Assembly (NCBI RefSeq): GCF_003337375.1
Contig: NZ_QPJD01000019.1
Span: 1-64,000, forward strand
Length of the DNA stretch: 64,000 nucleotides
Direction: 5' to 3'
DNA from: Paenibacillus prosopidis
GTDB lineage: Bacteria > Bacillota > Bacilli > Paenibacillales > Paenibacillaceae
The notes under the pieces were generated by a model. The model had not been told where the DNA came from, did not search any database, and saw nothing but the letters and a program-made list of their open reading frames with translations. The first letter of the stretch is position 1. The number at the start of each line of letters is the position of its first letter. Below, in pieces: positions 9,050 to 17,193 of this stretch. The position numbers were made by a program, and so were the translations under genes.

Positions 9050-10636
9050 ATGACACAGACGACGAGCCATCCTTTTTTCCACGCAGGGATGATTACAATT
9101 ATAATCACTTGCCTTATCCTATTAAGCGCTTGCTCCGGGCAAGGGAATACGAATAACTCGTCACCTAACAGCAAAACTAATGTGAATAAAGGCGTAAACA
9201 ATGAAAGCGCTTTATCGAATGAAGTTACTTACGCCGAGCTAAAGACGACTAATAACTTGGAACACTACACGTTAAAGTTTGTCTATATAGGATCGCCACA
9301 ACAGGATGAAGTGGAAATCGAAGCAGCAATGAATGCTTATTTGATGGATAAAATAAATGCGAAAATAGATCTTATTCCGATTGATTGGGGACCGTGGGAT
9401 GACAAAATCAATCTAATGGTCGCTTCCCGCGAGAAAGTTGATATTATTTTCACAGCGCAATGGAGCAAACACGCAGTTAATGTATCGAAAGGCGCTTTCC
9501 TTGAGCTTGACAATTTATTGGAGCAGTATGGACAAGGTATTTTGCAATCGCTTGATCAAGTATTTTTGGCTGGCTCCAAAATTGACGGGAAAAACTATGC
9601 CGTGCCGACAAATAAGGAAAGGGCCGCGCAAGGCGGGATCGTCTATCGTGCCGATATTGCCGAGGAGCTTGGTTTGGATATGTCTAAAGTAAAAACAATC
9701 CATGATTTGGACTCCGTATATCAGATCGTACTTGAGAAGAAACCAAACATGATTCCTTTATATTTGAAGCAGAGCGAAACGCTAAACGCTCACTACGTCG
9801 GCAATTATGATGCGCTTGGCGATACTTCTATTCCAGGCATTATCCTAAAGGATGGAAAGAGCACGAAGGTAATGCCAAACTTCGAGGTTGACCGCTATGT
9901 GGAAACCTTGCGAATAACGCGTCAATTTTTTAAAAAAGGGTACATTAATAAGGATGCGGCTACCAACCAAACGATGAATAACGATGCTTTGAAGTCCGGT
10001 GATGTATTTTCCGTTACAGCCGCTTTAAAGCCAGGTAAGGACAAAGAGCTGGCTATTCAAACCGGACTAAATGGCAAGCTGGCTCAGTTGGAATTGAATT
10101 CGAAAACGATTGCAACATCGGAAACAGCAGGAGCGATGCTTGGCATCTCTTCAACGTCCCAAGACCCCGCCCGGGCAATGATGTTTATTAACCTGCTTCA
10201 TACGGATAAATACTTAAATAATTTATTGAATTATGGCATTGAGGGAAAGCACTATATAAATGTAAACGATAAGGTCATTAAGCAGACTGAAAATACGAAG
10301 GAATACAATCCCGGTTCAAATTGGATGTTCGGCAATCAATTTTTGAATTATGTATGGGATACAGAGGATCCGGAGAAATGGAATAAATTTCGGGACTTCA
10401 ACCAAAATGCGATATTGTCCCCGGGTCTAGGCTTTGTATTTAACGGCGATTCGGTAAAAGCTGAGATAGCGGCTGTCGTTAATGTTAACCGTCAATATCA
10501 AAACGCTTTGGAAACAGGCTCCGTTGATATCGATAAAGTACTGCCGGAGTATATTGAGAAGCTGAAAGCAGCAGGAATCGAGAAGATTATTGCGGAGAAG
10601 CAAGCTCAATTCGACAAGTTTCTTGCAAGCCAATAA
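9050..10636 (+). CDS. second solute-binding lipoprotein, tandem paralog
   Basis: A 528-residue lipoprotein (lipobox LSAC) that aligns with the preceding gene over nearly its whole length. Shared stretches include IDWGPWDDKINLMVASRE, GAMLGISSTSQDPARAMMF and WDTEDPEKWNKFRDFNQN. Only the N-terminal linker differs strongly: it is longer and Asn/Ser/Lys-rich. The start follows AGGGGGGC. The two genes arose by tandem duplication. The strong terminator in front means this copy depends on read-through or its own promoter, so it may be expressed differently or bind a related ligand. Confidence 0.88.
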   Translation: MTQTTSHPFFHAGMITIIITCLILLSACSGQGNTNNSSPNSKTNVNKGVNNESALSNEVTYAELKTTNNLEHYTLKFVYIGSPQQDEVEIEAAMNAYLMDKINAKIDLIPIDWGPWDDKINLMVASREKVDIIFTAQWSKHAVNVSKGAFLELDNLLEQYGQGILQSLDQVFLAGSKIDGKNYAVPTNKERAAQGGIVYRADIAEELGLDMSKVKTIHDLDSVYQIVLEKKPNMIPLYLKQSETLNAHYVGNYDALGDTSIPGIILKDGKSTKVMPNFEVDRYVETLRITRQFFKKGYINKDAATNQTMNNDALKSGDVFSVTAALKPGKDKELAIQTGLNGKLAQLELNSKTIATSETAGAMLGISSTSQDPARAMMFINLLHTDKYLNNLLNYGIEGKHYINVNDKVIKQTENTKEYNPGSNWMFGNQFLNYVWDTEDPEKWNKFRDFNQNAILSPGLGFVFNGDSVKAEIAAVVNVNRQYQNALETGSVDIDKVLPEYIEKLKAAGIEKIIAEKQAQFDKFLASQ

Positions 10637-10653
10637 CCAGCAGCTCACCTATA

Positions 10654-10694
10654 AAGAGCGGGTCAAGCGATATTCGCATGATTGGCTCTTTTTT
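10654..10694 (+). terminator. terminator after the second binding protein
   Basis: AAGAGC/GCTCTT and GGTCA/TGATT pair around an AT-rich loop and are followed by six T residues. The stem is imperfect. Confidence 0.65.
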
Positions 10695-10762
10695 CAATGA
10701 AGCGGGATAAAGCCAGGGAATATAGTTAAAAGCTCTATTTTTCCCCTCTAGGAGGGCAAACG

Positions 10763-10780
10763 ACTCGACCTAGGTCTAGT
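10763..10780 (+). promoter_or_regulatory. palindromic operator, candidate LiaR-type box
   Basis: ACTCGACCTAGGTCTAGT is an 18-bp inverted repeat with a single mismatched pair and a perfect GACCTAGGTC core. A second weaker repeat (TTCGA/TCGAA, 10780-10796) and a TATAAA element (10805-10810) follow. The palindrome would centre near -46, where response regulators of the LiaR/VraR type activate. The first gene downstream is the LiaI-like gene. Binding by the regulator at 14265 is inferred. Confidence 0.45.
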
Positions 10781-10905
10781 TCGAAAACCGTCGAAGGTCC
10801 GTTTTATAAAGGAGAAAATTGATCTAAACTAAGTACATAAGCAAGAGGAACAAATTCAGCGCAACAACGGAAACGAATAAAACTAAATAGCGAAAGGAGT
10901 GAGAA

Positions 10906-11208
10906 TTGAACATGAATGGAAAAAGCGCGTTAGGCGTTCTGCTCGTCATCGTCGGTAGTATCGCGGTACTTAATTTTATCGGTATTAATTTCGGTGCTAT
11001 CCTTGGCTTCCTGCTCCCGTTTATTTTAATCGGATTAGGTATTGTCGGTTGGATGAACAGCAAGAAATGGATAGGCGGTATACTTATTGTAATCGGTGCG
11101 ATGATGCTAATAGGTAAGCTGGGTGGAATCATCATGCTGGTTCTGGCAATCGGATTGATCGTCGTCGGTGTCGGATTGTTTAAGAAAGACAAACGCAAAG
11201 CGTACTAA
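10906..11208 (+). CDS. small membrane protein, LiaI/LiaF-TM like
   Basis: A 100-residue protein that is almost entirely hydrophobic, with three or four membrane helices broken by GWMNSKKW and a basic tail (KKDKRKAY). It resembles LiaI and the membrane part of LiaF-type proteins (DUF5668-like). In Bacillus LiaI anchors the PspA-like protein LiaH at the membrane under antibiotic stress; a similar role is inferred here because a pspA gene follows directly. The TTG at 10906 is best spaced from AAAGGAG (10893-10899); ATG 10912 is an alternative that would shorten the protein by two residues. Confidence 0.75.
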   Translation: MNMNGKSALGVLLVIVGSIAVLNFIGINFGAILGFLLPFILIGLGIVGWMNSKKWIGGILIVIGAMMLIGKLGGIIMLVLAIGLIVVGVGLFKKDKRKAY

Positions 11209-11243
11209 GCGGTTGCGAGTGATTATAGATAGGAGGATATTCA

Positions 11244-11930
11244 ATGAGCATTATGAAGCGTGTGCGTGACATTACAGTCGCCACTCTAAATGAAAGATTA
11301 GAGAAATCGGAAGACCCGGTTCGAATGATTGATCAGTTTCTATGGTCCACAAGAGAGGACATTATACAGGCAGAGAAGCTATATCAGCAGTACGCTGGCC
11401 ATAGCAATCACCTGAAGGCGCAATGGCTGCAAGCCGAGCAGCAGAAGGAACGGCGCGAGAATCAGGCGTTGACGGCTCTAAAAGCAGGCGAGGAGCAATT
11501 GGCCCGCATAGCTCTCCATGAGAAAGCAAGCTGCGAGGAGCGCTCAATCCAATACCGGGAGCTTTACGAGCAGAGCAGGCAAAATACGCTTGACCTCGAG
11601 GATCAGCTTCGCGAGATGCGCAGCGAGTACCAATCGGTATACGACAAACGCGAGTATTATGCGGCACGCATGGAATCGCTCCGGCTTCAGCAGCGGATGA
11701 ACAGCCGTTACAACGGCGGCTTCGGTGAACAGGGTGTTCAACCGGGAGCTGTGTTTAGAAGATTAGAGGATCGCATTCGCGGTATGGAGCACGAGGCAAA
11801 AAGCTTGCGCGACATTCGCAGGATGGGGCAGGAGTTTGTATCAGAAGCGGGTAACACCGTACAATCGGTTATAGAACGGGAGCTTGAGCAGTTGAAGCGA
11901 AAGCTTGAGAAGGAAGGATGGTCGTCTTGA
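11244..11930 (+). CDS. PspA/IM30 family envelope-stress protein (copy 1)
   Basis: A 228-residue protein of the PspA/Vipp1/LiaH family, which forms large oligomers on the inner membrane face and protects membrane integrity. The N-terminal amphipathic region (MKRVRDITVATLNERLEKSEDP) and long coiled-coil helices are evident, with charged heptads through residues 25-160. ATG 11244 follows TAGGAGGA. The stop codon overlaps the TTG start of the PspC-domain gene by 4 nt, showing translational coupling. A second, clearly diverged PspA lies two genes on. Confidence 0.88.
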   Translation: MSIMKRVRDITVATLNERLEKSEDPVRMIDQFLWSTREDIIQAEKLYQQYAGHSNHLKAQWLQAEQQKERRENQALTALKAGEEQLARIALHEKASCEERSIQYRELYEQSRQNTLDLEDQLREMRSEYQSVYDKREYYAARMESLRLQQRMNSRYNGGFGEQGVQPGAVFRRLEDRIRGMEHEAKSLRDIRRMGQEFVSEAGNTVQSVIERELEQLKRKLEKEGWSS

Positions 11931-12406
11931 AAAAACTGTACAGGTCTTCACGCGACAAAAAGCTATTCGGCCTCTGCGGCGGTTTAGCCGAAATGTTAAA
12001 CGTTGATGCGACGCTGCTGCGGATATTACTTATAGTCGTTACGATTTTCACAAGCGGTGCTGTTATTTTGATCTATATTATTGCTGGCTTAGTCGTACCG
12101 AAGGAACCGCCGCTCTACTCTAACTTTGGCCCAAACGGCTTCGGTAACGGATACGGCGGAGGATATTCCCCTGGATTCGGAGCTAATGGCTCCGGCTTTG
12201 GTCCACAATCACATTCGCAATTCGGCGGACCTTACAAAAACCCGCCACAAGGTCAAGGCGCTTGGAGCGCTCCGGGTCCGGGAGCTGGCGCTACGACATC
12301 AACGCAGTTCGATAGCATGATGGACGATTTGGAGAAAAAGGCATTACGCCGGGAAATTGAAGAATTGAAAGCAAAAATTGCTAAATACGAGAAGGGAGAA
12401 TTTTAA
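11927..12406 (+). CDS. PspC-domain protein with Gly-rich linker and C-terminal coiled coil
   Basis: About 159 residues. Residues 1-60 form a PspC domain ([22 protein letters not shown], then one strong membrane helix ending VVPKEP). A Gly/Asn/Phe/Pro-rich flexible segment of about 60 residues follows, then a charged helix ([22 protein letters not shown]) likely to form a coiled coil. The TTG at 11927 fits family N-termini and sits 9 nt after GGAAGG; the in-frame ATG 11918 abuts that site. In enterobacteria PspC relays membrane stress and binds PspA; here it may replace the missing LiaF as the link to the kinase, which is inference. Confidence 0.85.
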   Translation: MKKLYRSSRDKKLFGLCGGLAEMLNVDATLLRILLIVVTIFTSGAVILIYIIAGLVVPKEPPLYSNFGPNGFGNGYGGGYSPGFGANGSGFGPQSHSQFGGPYKNPPQGQGAWSAPGPGAGATTSTQFDSMMDDLEKKALRREIEELKAKIAKYEKGEF

Positions 12407-12407
12407 C

Positions 12408-13097
12408 ATGGGAATTTTTAAACGGATGAAGGATATGACGAAGGCATCGGTAAACGAGGCATTGGATAAAATTGAAGATCCGGTCATTATGTTAAATCAG
12501 TACCTGCGTGATATGGAATCGGAAATTCATCAAGCAGAAGTAACGGTAGCGAAACAAATGGCTAATGAACGCCGTATGAAGCAGCGTCTTGAGGAAGCGG
12601 TACGCAGTGTGGCTGATCGCGAATCGAAAGCTGAAGCGGCCCTGAGAGCCGGTCAAGAGGAGCTTGCCCGCAAGCTGCTGGAAGAGAAGCTGTATTTTGA
12701 CCAGAAGGTATCGGAATACGTGGAGCTCCATGCACAATCGAAGACGCAAGCTGATGAGCTGCTTCAGCAGCTGCACGCGATGAAGGATGAGTTTTACCAA
12801 TTGCGCAATAAGCGCAATGAGCTCGCTTCCCGCGCACAAGTTGCGAAAGCGCAAAAGCAAATGGCGCAATTGTCGGCAAACCATACGATTGACAGCGGCT
12901 CTGCATCACGCGGCTTCTACCGTATGGAAGAGAAAATCATGCAGCTGGAAGCAGAAGCCGATGTGCTTCGTACACCTTACACATACAGCGGAACGACAGG
13001 CAGCTTTAATGCAGCCGAAGCAGAGAAGCAGCATAAGGTCGATGAGCAGCTGCAAGCGCTCAAGAATAAGCTGAACACGCCTCCTGCTCAAGAATAG
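12408..13097 (+). CDS. PspA/IM30 family protein (copy 2)
   Basis: A 229-residue PspA-family protein beginning [21 protein letters not shown], closer to the LiaH/YdjF pattern than copy 1. It has long coiled-coil helices (residues 30-140) and a less ordered C-terminal third. ATG 12408 was chosen because GAAGGGAG precedes it; an upstream in-frame start lies inside the PspC gene. It starts 1 nt after the PspC-domain stop, so all four genes from 10906 form one operon. Two PspA copies may co-assemble or respond to different cues. Confidence 0.88.
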   Translation: MGIFKRMKDMTKASVNEALDKIEDPVIMLNQYLRDMESEIHQAEVTVAKQMANERRMKQRLEEAVRSVADRESKAEAALRAGQEELARKLLEEKLYFDQKVSEYVELHAQSKTQADELLQQLHAMKDEFYQLRNKRNELASRAQVAKAQKQMAQLSANHTIDSGSASRGFYRMEEKIMQLEAEADVLRTPYTYSGTTGSFNAAEAEKQHKVDEQLQALKNKLNTPPAQE

Positions 13098-13117
13098 GAA
13101 TTGAAGGCTTGGAAGAA

Positions 13118-13156
13118 GCGGACCGTTTGACGGTCTGCTCTTTCATGTTTTTTGGA
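13118..13156 (+). terminator. terminator after the psp-like genes
   Basis: AGCGGACCGT/ACGGTCTGCT stem with a tight TTG loop and a broken T tract (CTTTCATGTTTTTT). It partly insulates the kinase-regulator genes that follow. Confidence 0.65.
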
Positions 13157-13216
13157 ATGGATATGGCATAGGTCTATCTTAATTGGTAAAATGATACATA
13201 TAAGGAAGTGAGCCGT

Positions 13217-14215
13217 GTGGAACAGGGTAAGAGGGTCGAGCAACCGAATCATGCGGCCCGCAGACGAAATATTACAGAAACAATATTATGGCTGCTAATT
13301 ATAATCAGCTTGGTTGTTATTGTGCTGCAAGGAATCGGTTATGTCGAGCTATTCACGCTTCAAGGCAAATGGGCAGTTATAGGTCTGACTATAATTGGAG
13401 CAGCTTTGGCGGCGGTAGCGCTGGGAAGCTACTTGCAAAACTCTAAGCTTAAGGAAGCTTTGAAGCGGCTTAGCGAGCAGCAGATGAAGCGCCGCTATGC
13501 GGTAACGCTGGATAACGACAGATCCTCAGACGGTGAAATGACTGCCGAGGAGCAGGGGGATCCAAGCTGGACCGAGAAGGTGAAGTTTTCCGCGGTTATT
13601 GAAGAGCGGCAGCGTCTGGCGCGGGAACTGCATGATGCGGTAAGCCAGCAGCTATTTGCTATATCGATGACAGCAACCGCTGTTAGCCGGACGATTGAAC
13701 GGGATTGGGAACGGGCTAAGCGCCAAGTACAGCTCATTGAAGAGATGGCCGCAGTCGCGCAATCGGAAATGCGGGCGCTCCTGCTGCATCTTAGGCCCGT
13801 TCATTTGGATGGTAAAAATTTAGGACAGGCGCTTACGGCATTAGTGGAGGAATTGAAGCAAAAGGTGCCGATGACGATAACACTTGAGGTAGATGAAACG
13901 ATTGTGCTTCAGCCGAATGCAGAGGATCATTTGTTCCGGATTGCCCAAGAGGCGCTATCGAATACGCTGCGTCATTCGAAAGCGGAAAGCATGGACATCA
14001 GGCTGCTGCAAAGCGGCAACCAAGTGCATATGAGTCTGCAGGACAGCGGTGTGGGCTTCGACCTGGAGGCGAAGAAGCAAACGTCTTACGGCTTATTGAC
14101 GATGGAGGAGCGGGTGAATGAGCTGGGCGGATCTTTGCAAATGATTTCGAAGCCAGGCGAAGGAACGCTCATTCACATCTGGGTGCCAATGGGTGTACTA
14201 AGGGAAACGATATGA
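13217..14215 (+). CDS. LiaS/VraS-like sensor histidine kinase (NarL group)
   Basis: Sensor kinase of the HisKA_3 class with two N-terminal membrane helices (about residues 22-42 and 47-68) and almost no extracellular loop, an intramembrane-sensing layout. The dimerisation box has the phospho-acceptor histidine in RLARELHDAVSQQLF, followed by a C-terminal HATPase (RIAQEALSNTLRHS and DSGVGFD). GTG 13217 sits 5-6 nt after AAGGAAGTGA; the upstream GTG 13208 overlaps that site. LiaS kinases are normally held inactive by LiaF, which is absent here. Confidence 0.85.
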   Translation: MEQGKRVEQPNHAARRRNITETILWLLIIISLVVIVLQGIGYVELFTLQGKWAVIGLTIIGAALAAVALGSYLQNSKLKEALKRLSEQQMKRRYAVTLDNDRSSDGEMTAEEQGDPSWTEKVKFSAVIEERQRLARELHDAVSQQLFAISMTATAVSRTIERDWERAKRQVQLIEEMAAVAQSEMRALLLHLRPVHLDGKNLGQALTALVEELKQKVPMTITLEVDETIVLQPNAEDHLFRIAQEALSNTLRHSKAESMDIRLLQSGNQVHMSLQDSGVGFDLEAKKQTSYGLLTMEERVNELGGSLQMISKPGEGTLIHIWVPMGVLRETI

Positions 14216-14264
14216 TAGAGGCAATTATTATGACAAATGAAATGATAATAAGGGCGGTGTAGGT

Positions 14265-14933
14265 GTGCAGGCGATTGAGCAATTGAGTCAGCCAATAAAG
14301 GTTCTGCTTGTCGATGATCATGAAATGGTGCGAATCGGGCTCGCGGCGGTGCTGGACACAGAGGATGGAATCGAAGTTGTCGGGGAAGCGAGTAACGGCA
14401 TGGATGGTATTCGGTTAGCGCAAGCATACAAACCTGACGTTGTTTTGATGGATTTAGTTATGGACGGAATGGATGGCGTCGAAACGACAGCGAAGCTGTT
14501 GGAGCTTTATCCTGAATGCAAAGTCATTGTGTTGACCAGCTATTTGGATGACAGCAAGCTGTATCCGGTTATTGAAGCAGGCGCCTTCAGCTATTTGCTG
14601 AAAACGTCGCGAGCCACAGAAATCGCCGATGCGATTCGAGCGGCAGCCCGCGGTCAATCCGTGCTGGAATCACAGGTTGCGGCAAAAATGATGAATCGCT
14701 TCCGCCAGCCGAAGCAGCAGGAGCAAGCTCCGCTGCATGAGGAGCTGACGGACCGTGAGATGGACGTTCTTAAACGGGTGGCGCAGGGACTCTCCAATCA
14801 GGAAATTGCCGATGAGCTGTTCATTGGCGTGAAGACGGTAAAATTTCATATTACGAATATATTTAACAAGCTGGATGTGGATGATCGCACACAGGCAGCT
14901 ATTTACGCGCACAAGCAAGGAATTGCGGACTAA
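14265..14933 (+). CDS. LiaR/VraR-like response regulator
   Basis: A 222-residue NarL/LuxR-type regulator. The receiver domain (VLLVDDHEMVRIGL, acceptor Asp in VVLMDLVMDGMDG, conserved Thr/Lys later) is followed by a LuxR helix-turn-helix (LTDREMDVLKRVAQGLSNQEIADELF) at residues 155-215. It starts with GTG 49 nt after the kinase. It probably controls the psp-like operon through the palindrome at 10763, closing an autoregulatory loop for cell-envelope stress. The target assignment is inference from gene order. Confidence 0.87.
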   Translation: MQAIEQLSQPIKVLLVDDHEMVRIGLAAVLDTEDGIEVVGEASNGMDGIRLAQAYKPDVVLMDLVMDGMDGVETTAKLLELYPECKVIVLTSYLDDSKLYPVIEAGAFSYLLKTSRATEIADAIRAAARGQSVLESQVAAKMMNRFRQPKQQEQAPLHEELTDREMDVLKRVAQGLSNQEIADELFIGVKTVKFHITNIFNKLDVDDRTQAAIYAHKQGIAD

Positions 14934-14938
14934 TAGAG

Positions 14939-15460
14939 CTAGTTCTGTTTAGGAAGCGATAATAACATATGGTACAGCTGGTCGATCTGATTGATATCGA
15001 TGGCCGGAACGACAGGGTTAGCTGCTGCCGGGGAACCGGCTTCGGGCCACACTGCGGCAGCGAGCGGACAGCTCAGCTTCTGAATCAGCTCATAGTCCGC
15101 GGCGGAGCGGATGGCTATAATTTTAGGATAGGAAGCGGCTTTGAAGCCTTCGATAAGAATGACATCTGCTTCCGTCATTTGCTCAATAAGCCGGTCAAGC
15201 GGCTCAGGCTGCTGCTTGATGATCGCCGTTTTTACGGAAGACGTAATGGCCGTTATATCCGCGCCGGCAGCTTGATGCTTCCACGTATCGGTGCCCGGTG
15301 TATCCACTTGAAAATCATGCGCGTCGTGCTTAATCGTTCCAACCTTATATCCAGCTTGTTTAAAGCGCTCCGTTAACCGGCAAACCAATGTGGTTTTGCC
15401 GGTATTTTTGTATCCGACGATTTGAAAAATGAGTGGAGAACGGGAGATTGCAGGCTGCAT
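14939..15460 (-). CDS. mobB: molybdopterin-guanine dinucleotide biosynthesis protein MobB
   Basis: GTP-binding adaptor of molybdenum cofactor maturation that helps attach GMP to molybdopterin. It has about 173 residues, with a P-loop (GYKNTGKTTL) near residues 15-24, the motif VGTIKHDAHDF and the DVILIEGFK region typical of MobB. The start at 15460 follows AAAAGGAGC; an upstream in-frame start would add 19 poorly conserved residues. It lies divergent to moeA and its stop codon is close to the LiaR-like gene on the other strand. Confidence 0.88.
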   Translation of the reverse strand: MQPAISRSPLIFQIVGYKNTGKTTLVCRLTERFKQAGYKVGTIKHDAHDFQVDTPGTDTWKHQAAGADITAITSSVKTAIIKQQPEPLDRLIEQMTEADVILIEGFKAASYPKIIAIRSAADYELIQKLSCPLAAAVWPEAGSPAAANPVVPAIDINQIDQLYHMLLSLPKQN

Positions 15461-15555
15461 GGCGAGCTCCTTTTTTGGTAATAGGATGACTGTAATTGCC
15501 AATAGTTTATCACACATTGTAAAATTGAGGCTAAAGAAGCTGTTTGCGGGTAGAG

Positions 15556-15757
15556 AATGGAATGAACGAATGAATGAAATAAAGTGATGAAGGAATGAAT
15601 GAAAGAACGGTATGGAGTGAAGGAATGAAAGAAAGAACGGTATGAAGGAATGAAATAAAGTGATGGAGGAATGAAAGAAAGAACAGTATGAAGGAATGAA
15701 ATAAAGTGATGAAGGAATGAAAGAAAGAACGGTATGAAGGAATAAGGAATAAAGGAA
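15556..15757 (+). repeat. 46-bp tandem repeat tract
   Basis: Two exact-length 46-bp units (15644-15689 and 15690-15735) differ at only two positions, and partial, more diverged units flank them. The units are purine-rich on the + strand and built from GAATGAAA/GGAATGAA words. No unique spacers separate them, so this is not a CRISPR array. The tract fills the gap between mobB and moeA. Confidence 0.85.
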
Positions 15758-15810
15758 AATGTTAGTGAGGCATCATGAGACATTGCAGAATTTTGGCGGG
15801 GGGCTAGGTT

Positions 15811-17193
15811 GTGTCAGAGTGGAATGGAACGGAAGAGCGAGTGGAGATAAACGGTGTGAAGGTGCCTTCGGAGCTAGAGAGGGCAGCCGGGAATGGAAAT
15901 GAGCAGCTTGGCCGGTTTAACCGGCGGGCTGTGAAGGTTGAAGAGGCGCAGCAGCGGGTGCTTGCTGCTGCGGAAGGGCTGCGATGCGGCAGCGAGCTTG
16001 TGCCGCTGCATCTCAGCGGCGGCCGAAGGCTTGCGCAGACGATGTATGCGTCAAGCGATTGGCCGCCCTTCGCGCGCTCGGGCCTCGACGGCTATGCCGT
16101 GCGCGCAGCAGATGTGGCGCAAGCGTCGCCGGAGCAGCCGGTGACGCTGCGCGTCGTTGATTCGGTCGCGGCGGGCGGTCTCGCCCTGGCGGCCGTTGAA
16201 ACGGGCACTGCCGTGCGCATTATGACCGGCGCGGCTGTGCCTGAGGGGGCTGACGCCGTCGTCATGCTAGAGCAGACGGCGGAAGCCATTCTGGCCGATG
16301 GCTCGGCGGCGGTGCTGATTAAGCGCGCCGGCTTGCCCGGGCAGAACATAGCGCCCCAAGGCGAGGAGTTTCGCCTTGGGGGCGCTTTGGCGCAGCCCGG
16401 CACGCTTGTGCGGCCGGGCCATATTGCGCTGCTCGGCACGTTCGGCTATGCCGTCGTGCCGGTGCACAAGCGCCTGCGCGTTGCGGTATTCGCGACCGGC
16501 AGCGAATTGCTGCCGGTTGAGGCGTCGCTTGCGCCGGGCCAGATCCGCGACAGCAACAGCTGTATGGTCGCGGCCATGGTAGAGCAAAGCGGCGCTGTGC
16601 CGCTCATATGCGGCACGCTGCCAGATGAAGCGGGTGCGGTCGCGGCGGCGCTCGCCCGTGTGTGGGACGAGGCCGATCTAATCGTTACGACCGGCGGTGT
16701 TTCTGTCGGAGACTTCGATGTGATGTCCGAAATCTTCCGTTCTATCAAAAAAGGAAGCTGGACAAGCGATCAGCATGACCTCAGCAAAGTATTGTTCGAC
16801 CGGGTAGCGATGCGGCCCGGGAGTCCGACTTCTGCGGCTGTTATTAACGGGAAGCTGTTGTTTGCTTTATCAGGTAACCCGGGTGCATGCTTTGTGGGTT
16901 TTGAGTTGTTTGTACGTCCAGCGCTGCTTCGTCTGCAGGGTGTAGAGGAGGCGCTTCCTCGTACAGTCACGGCACAGCTGCATACAAGCATAGATAAATC
17001 AAGTCCGCATGACCGGTTTGTTCGCACGCGTTTGCTTCATCAGCCGGACGGGAGGTTACTGGCTGATCCGCTCGCATTCTCGAAATCGAGCATGATGGCT
17101 TCGATCGCAGATGCAGACGGACTTGCAGTTATCCCCTCAGGCTCAAAAGGTGCCGAAGCCGGTGAAATGATCCAGGTTATTCTGCTCCCCTAA
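15811..17193 (+). CDS. moeA: molybdopterin molybdenumtransferase MoeA
   Basis: Inserts molybdate into adenylylated molybdopterin to form molybdenum cofactor. The MoeA folds are clear: the N-terminal part with RSGLDGYAVRAADV, the GAAVPEGADAVVMLEQ segment, the molybdopterin-binding motif TTGGVSVGDFDVM and ALSGNPGACFVGFELFVRP, and a C-terminal beta domain. At 460 residues it is somewhat longer than usual because of an N-terminal extension. The start is GTG 15811, with a G-rich tract before it but no clean ribosome site, so a later start is possible. GC content is very high from about 16000 to 16690 and drops sharply after. Confidence 0.9.
   Translation: MSEWNGTEERVEINGVKVPSELERAAGNGNEQLGRFNRRAVKVEEAQQRVLAAAEGLRCGSELVPLHLSGGRRLAQTMYASSDWPPFARSGLDGYAVRAADVAQASPEQPVTLRVVDSVAAGGLALAAVETGTAVRIMTGAAVPEGADAVVMLEQTAEAILADGSAAVLIKRAGLPGQNIAPQGEEFRLGGALAQPGTLVRPGHIALLGTFGYAVVPVHKRLRVAVFATGSELLPVEASLAPGQIRDSNSCMVAAMVEQSGAVPLICGTLPDEAGAVAAALARVWDEADLIVTTGGVSVGDFDVMSEIFRSIKKGSWTSDQHDLSKVLFDRVAMRPGSPTSAAVINGKLLFALSGNPGACFVGFELFVRPALLRLQGVEEALPRTVTAQLHTSIDKSSPHDRFVRTRLLHQPDGRLLADPLAFSKSSMMASIADADGLAVIPSGSKGAEAGEMIQVILLP

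Noticed and set aside
11362-11741. Antisense and shifted frames inside the psp-like genes
   Set aside because: They lie entirely within a strong coding region with coupled starts and lack ribosome sites.
15556-15757. Possible CRISPR array
   Set aside because: The repeat units abut with no unique spacers, differ by drift, and no cas genes are in the window.
15373-15783. 136-residue minus-strand frame rich in Phe, Ser, His and Ile
   Set aside because: It translates the 46-bp tandem repeat and the mobB 5' end; the residue bias follows from the repeat and there is no ribosome site.
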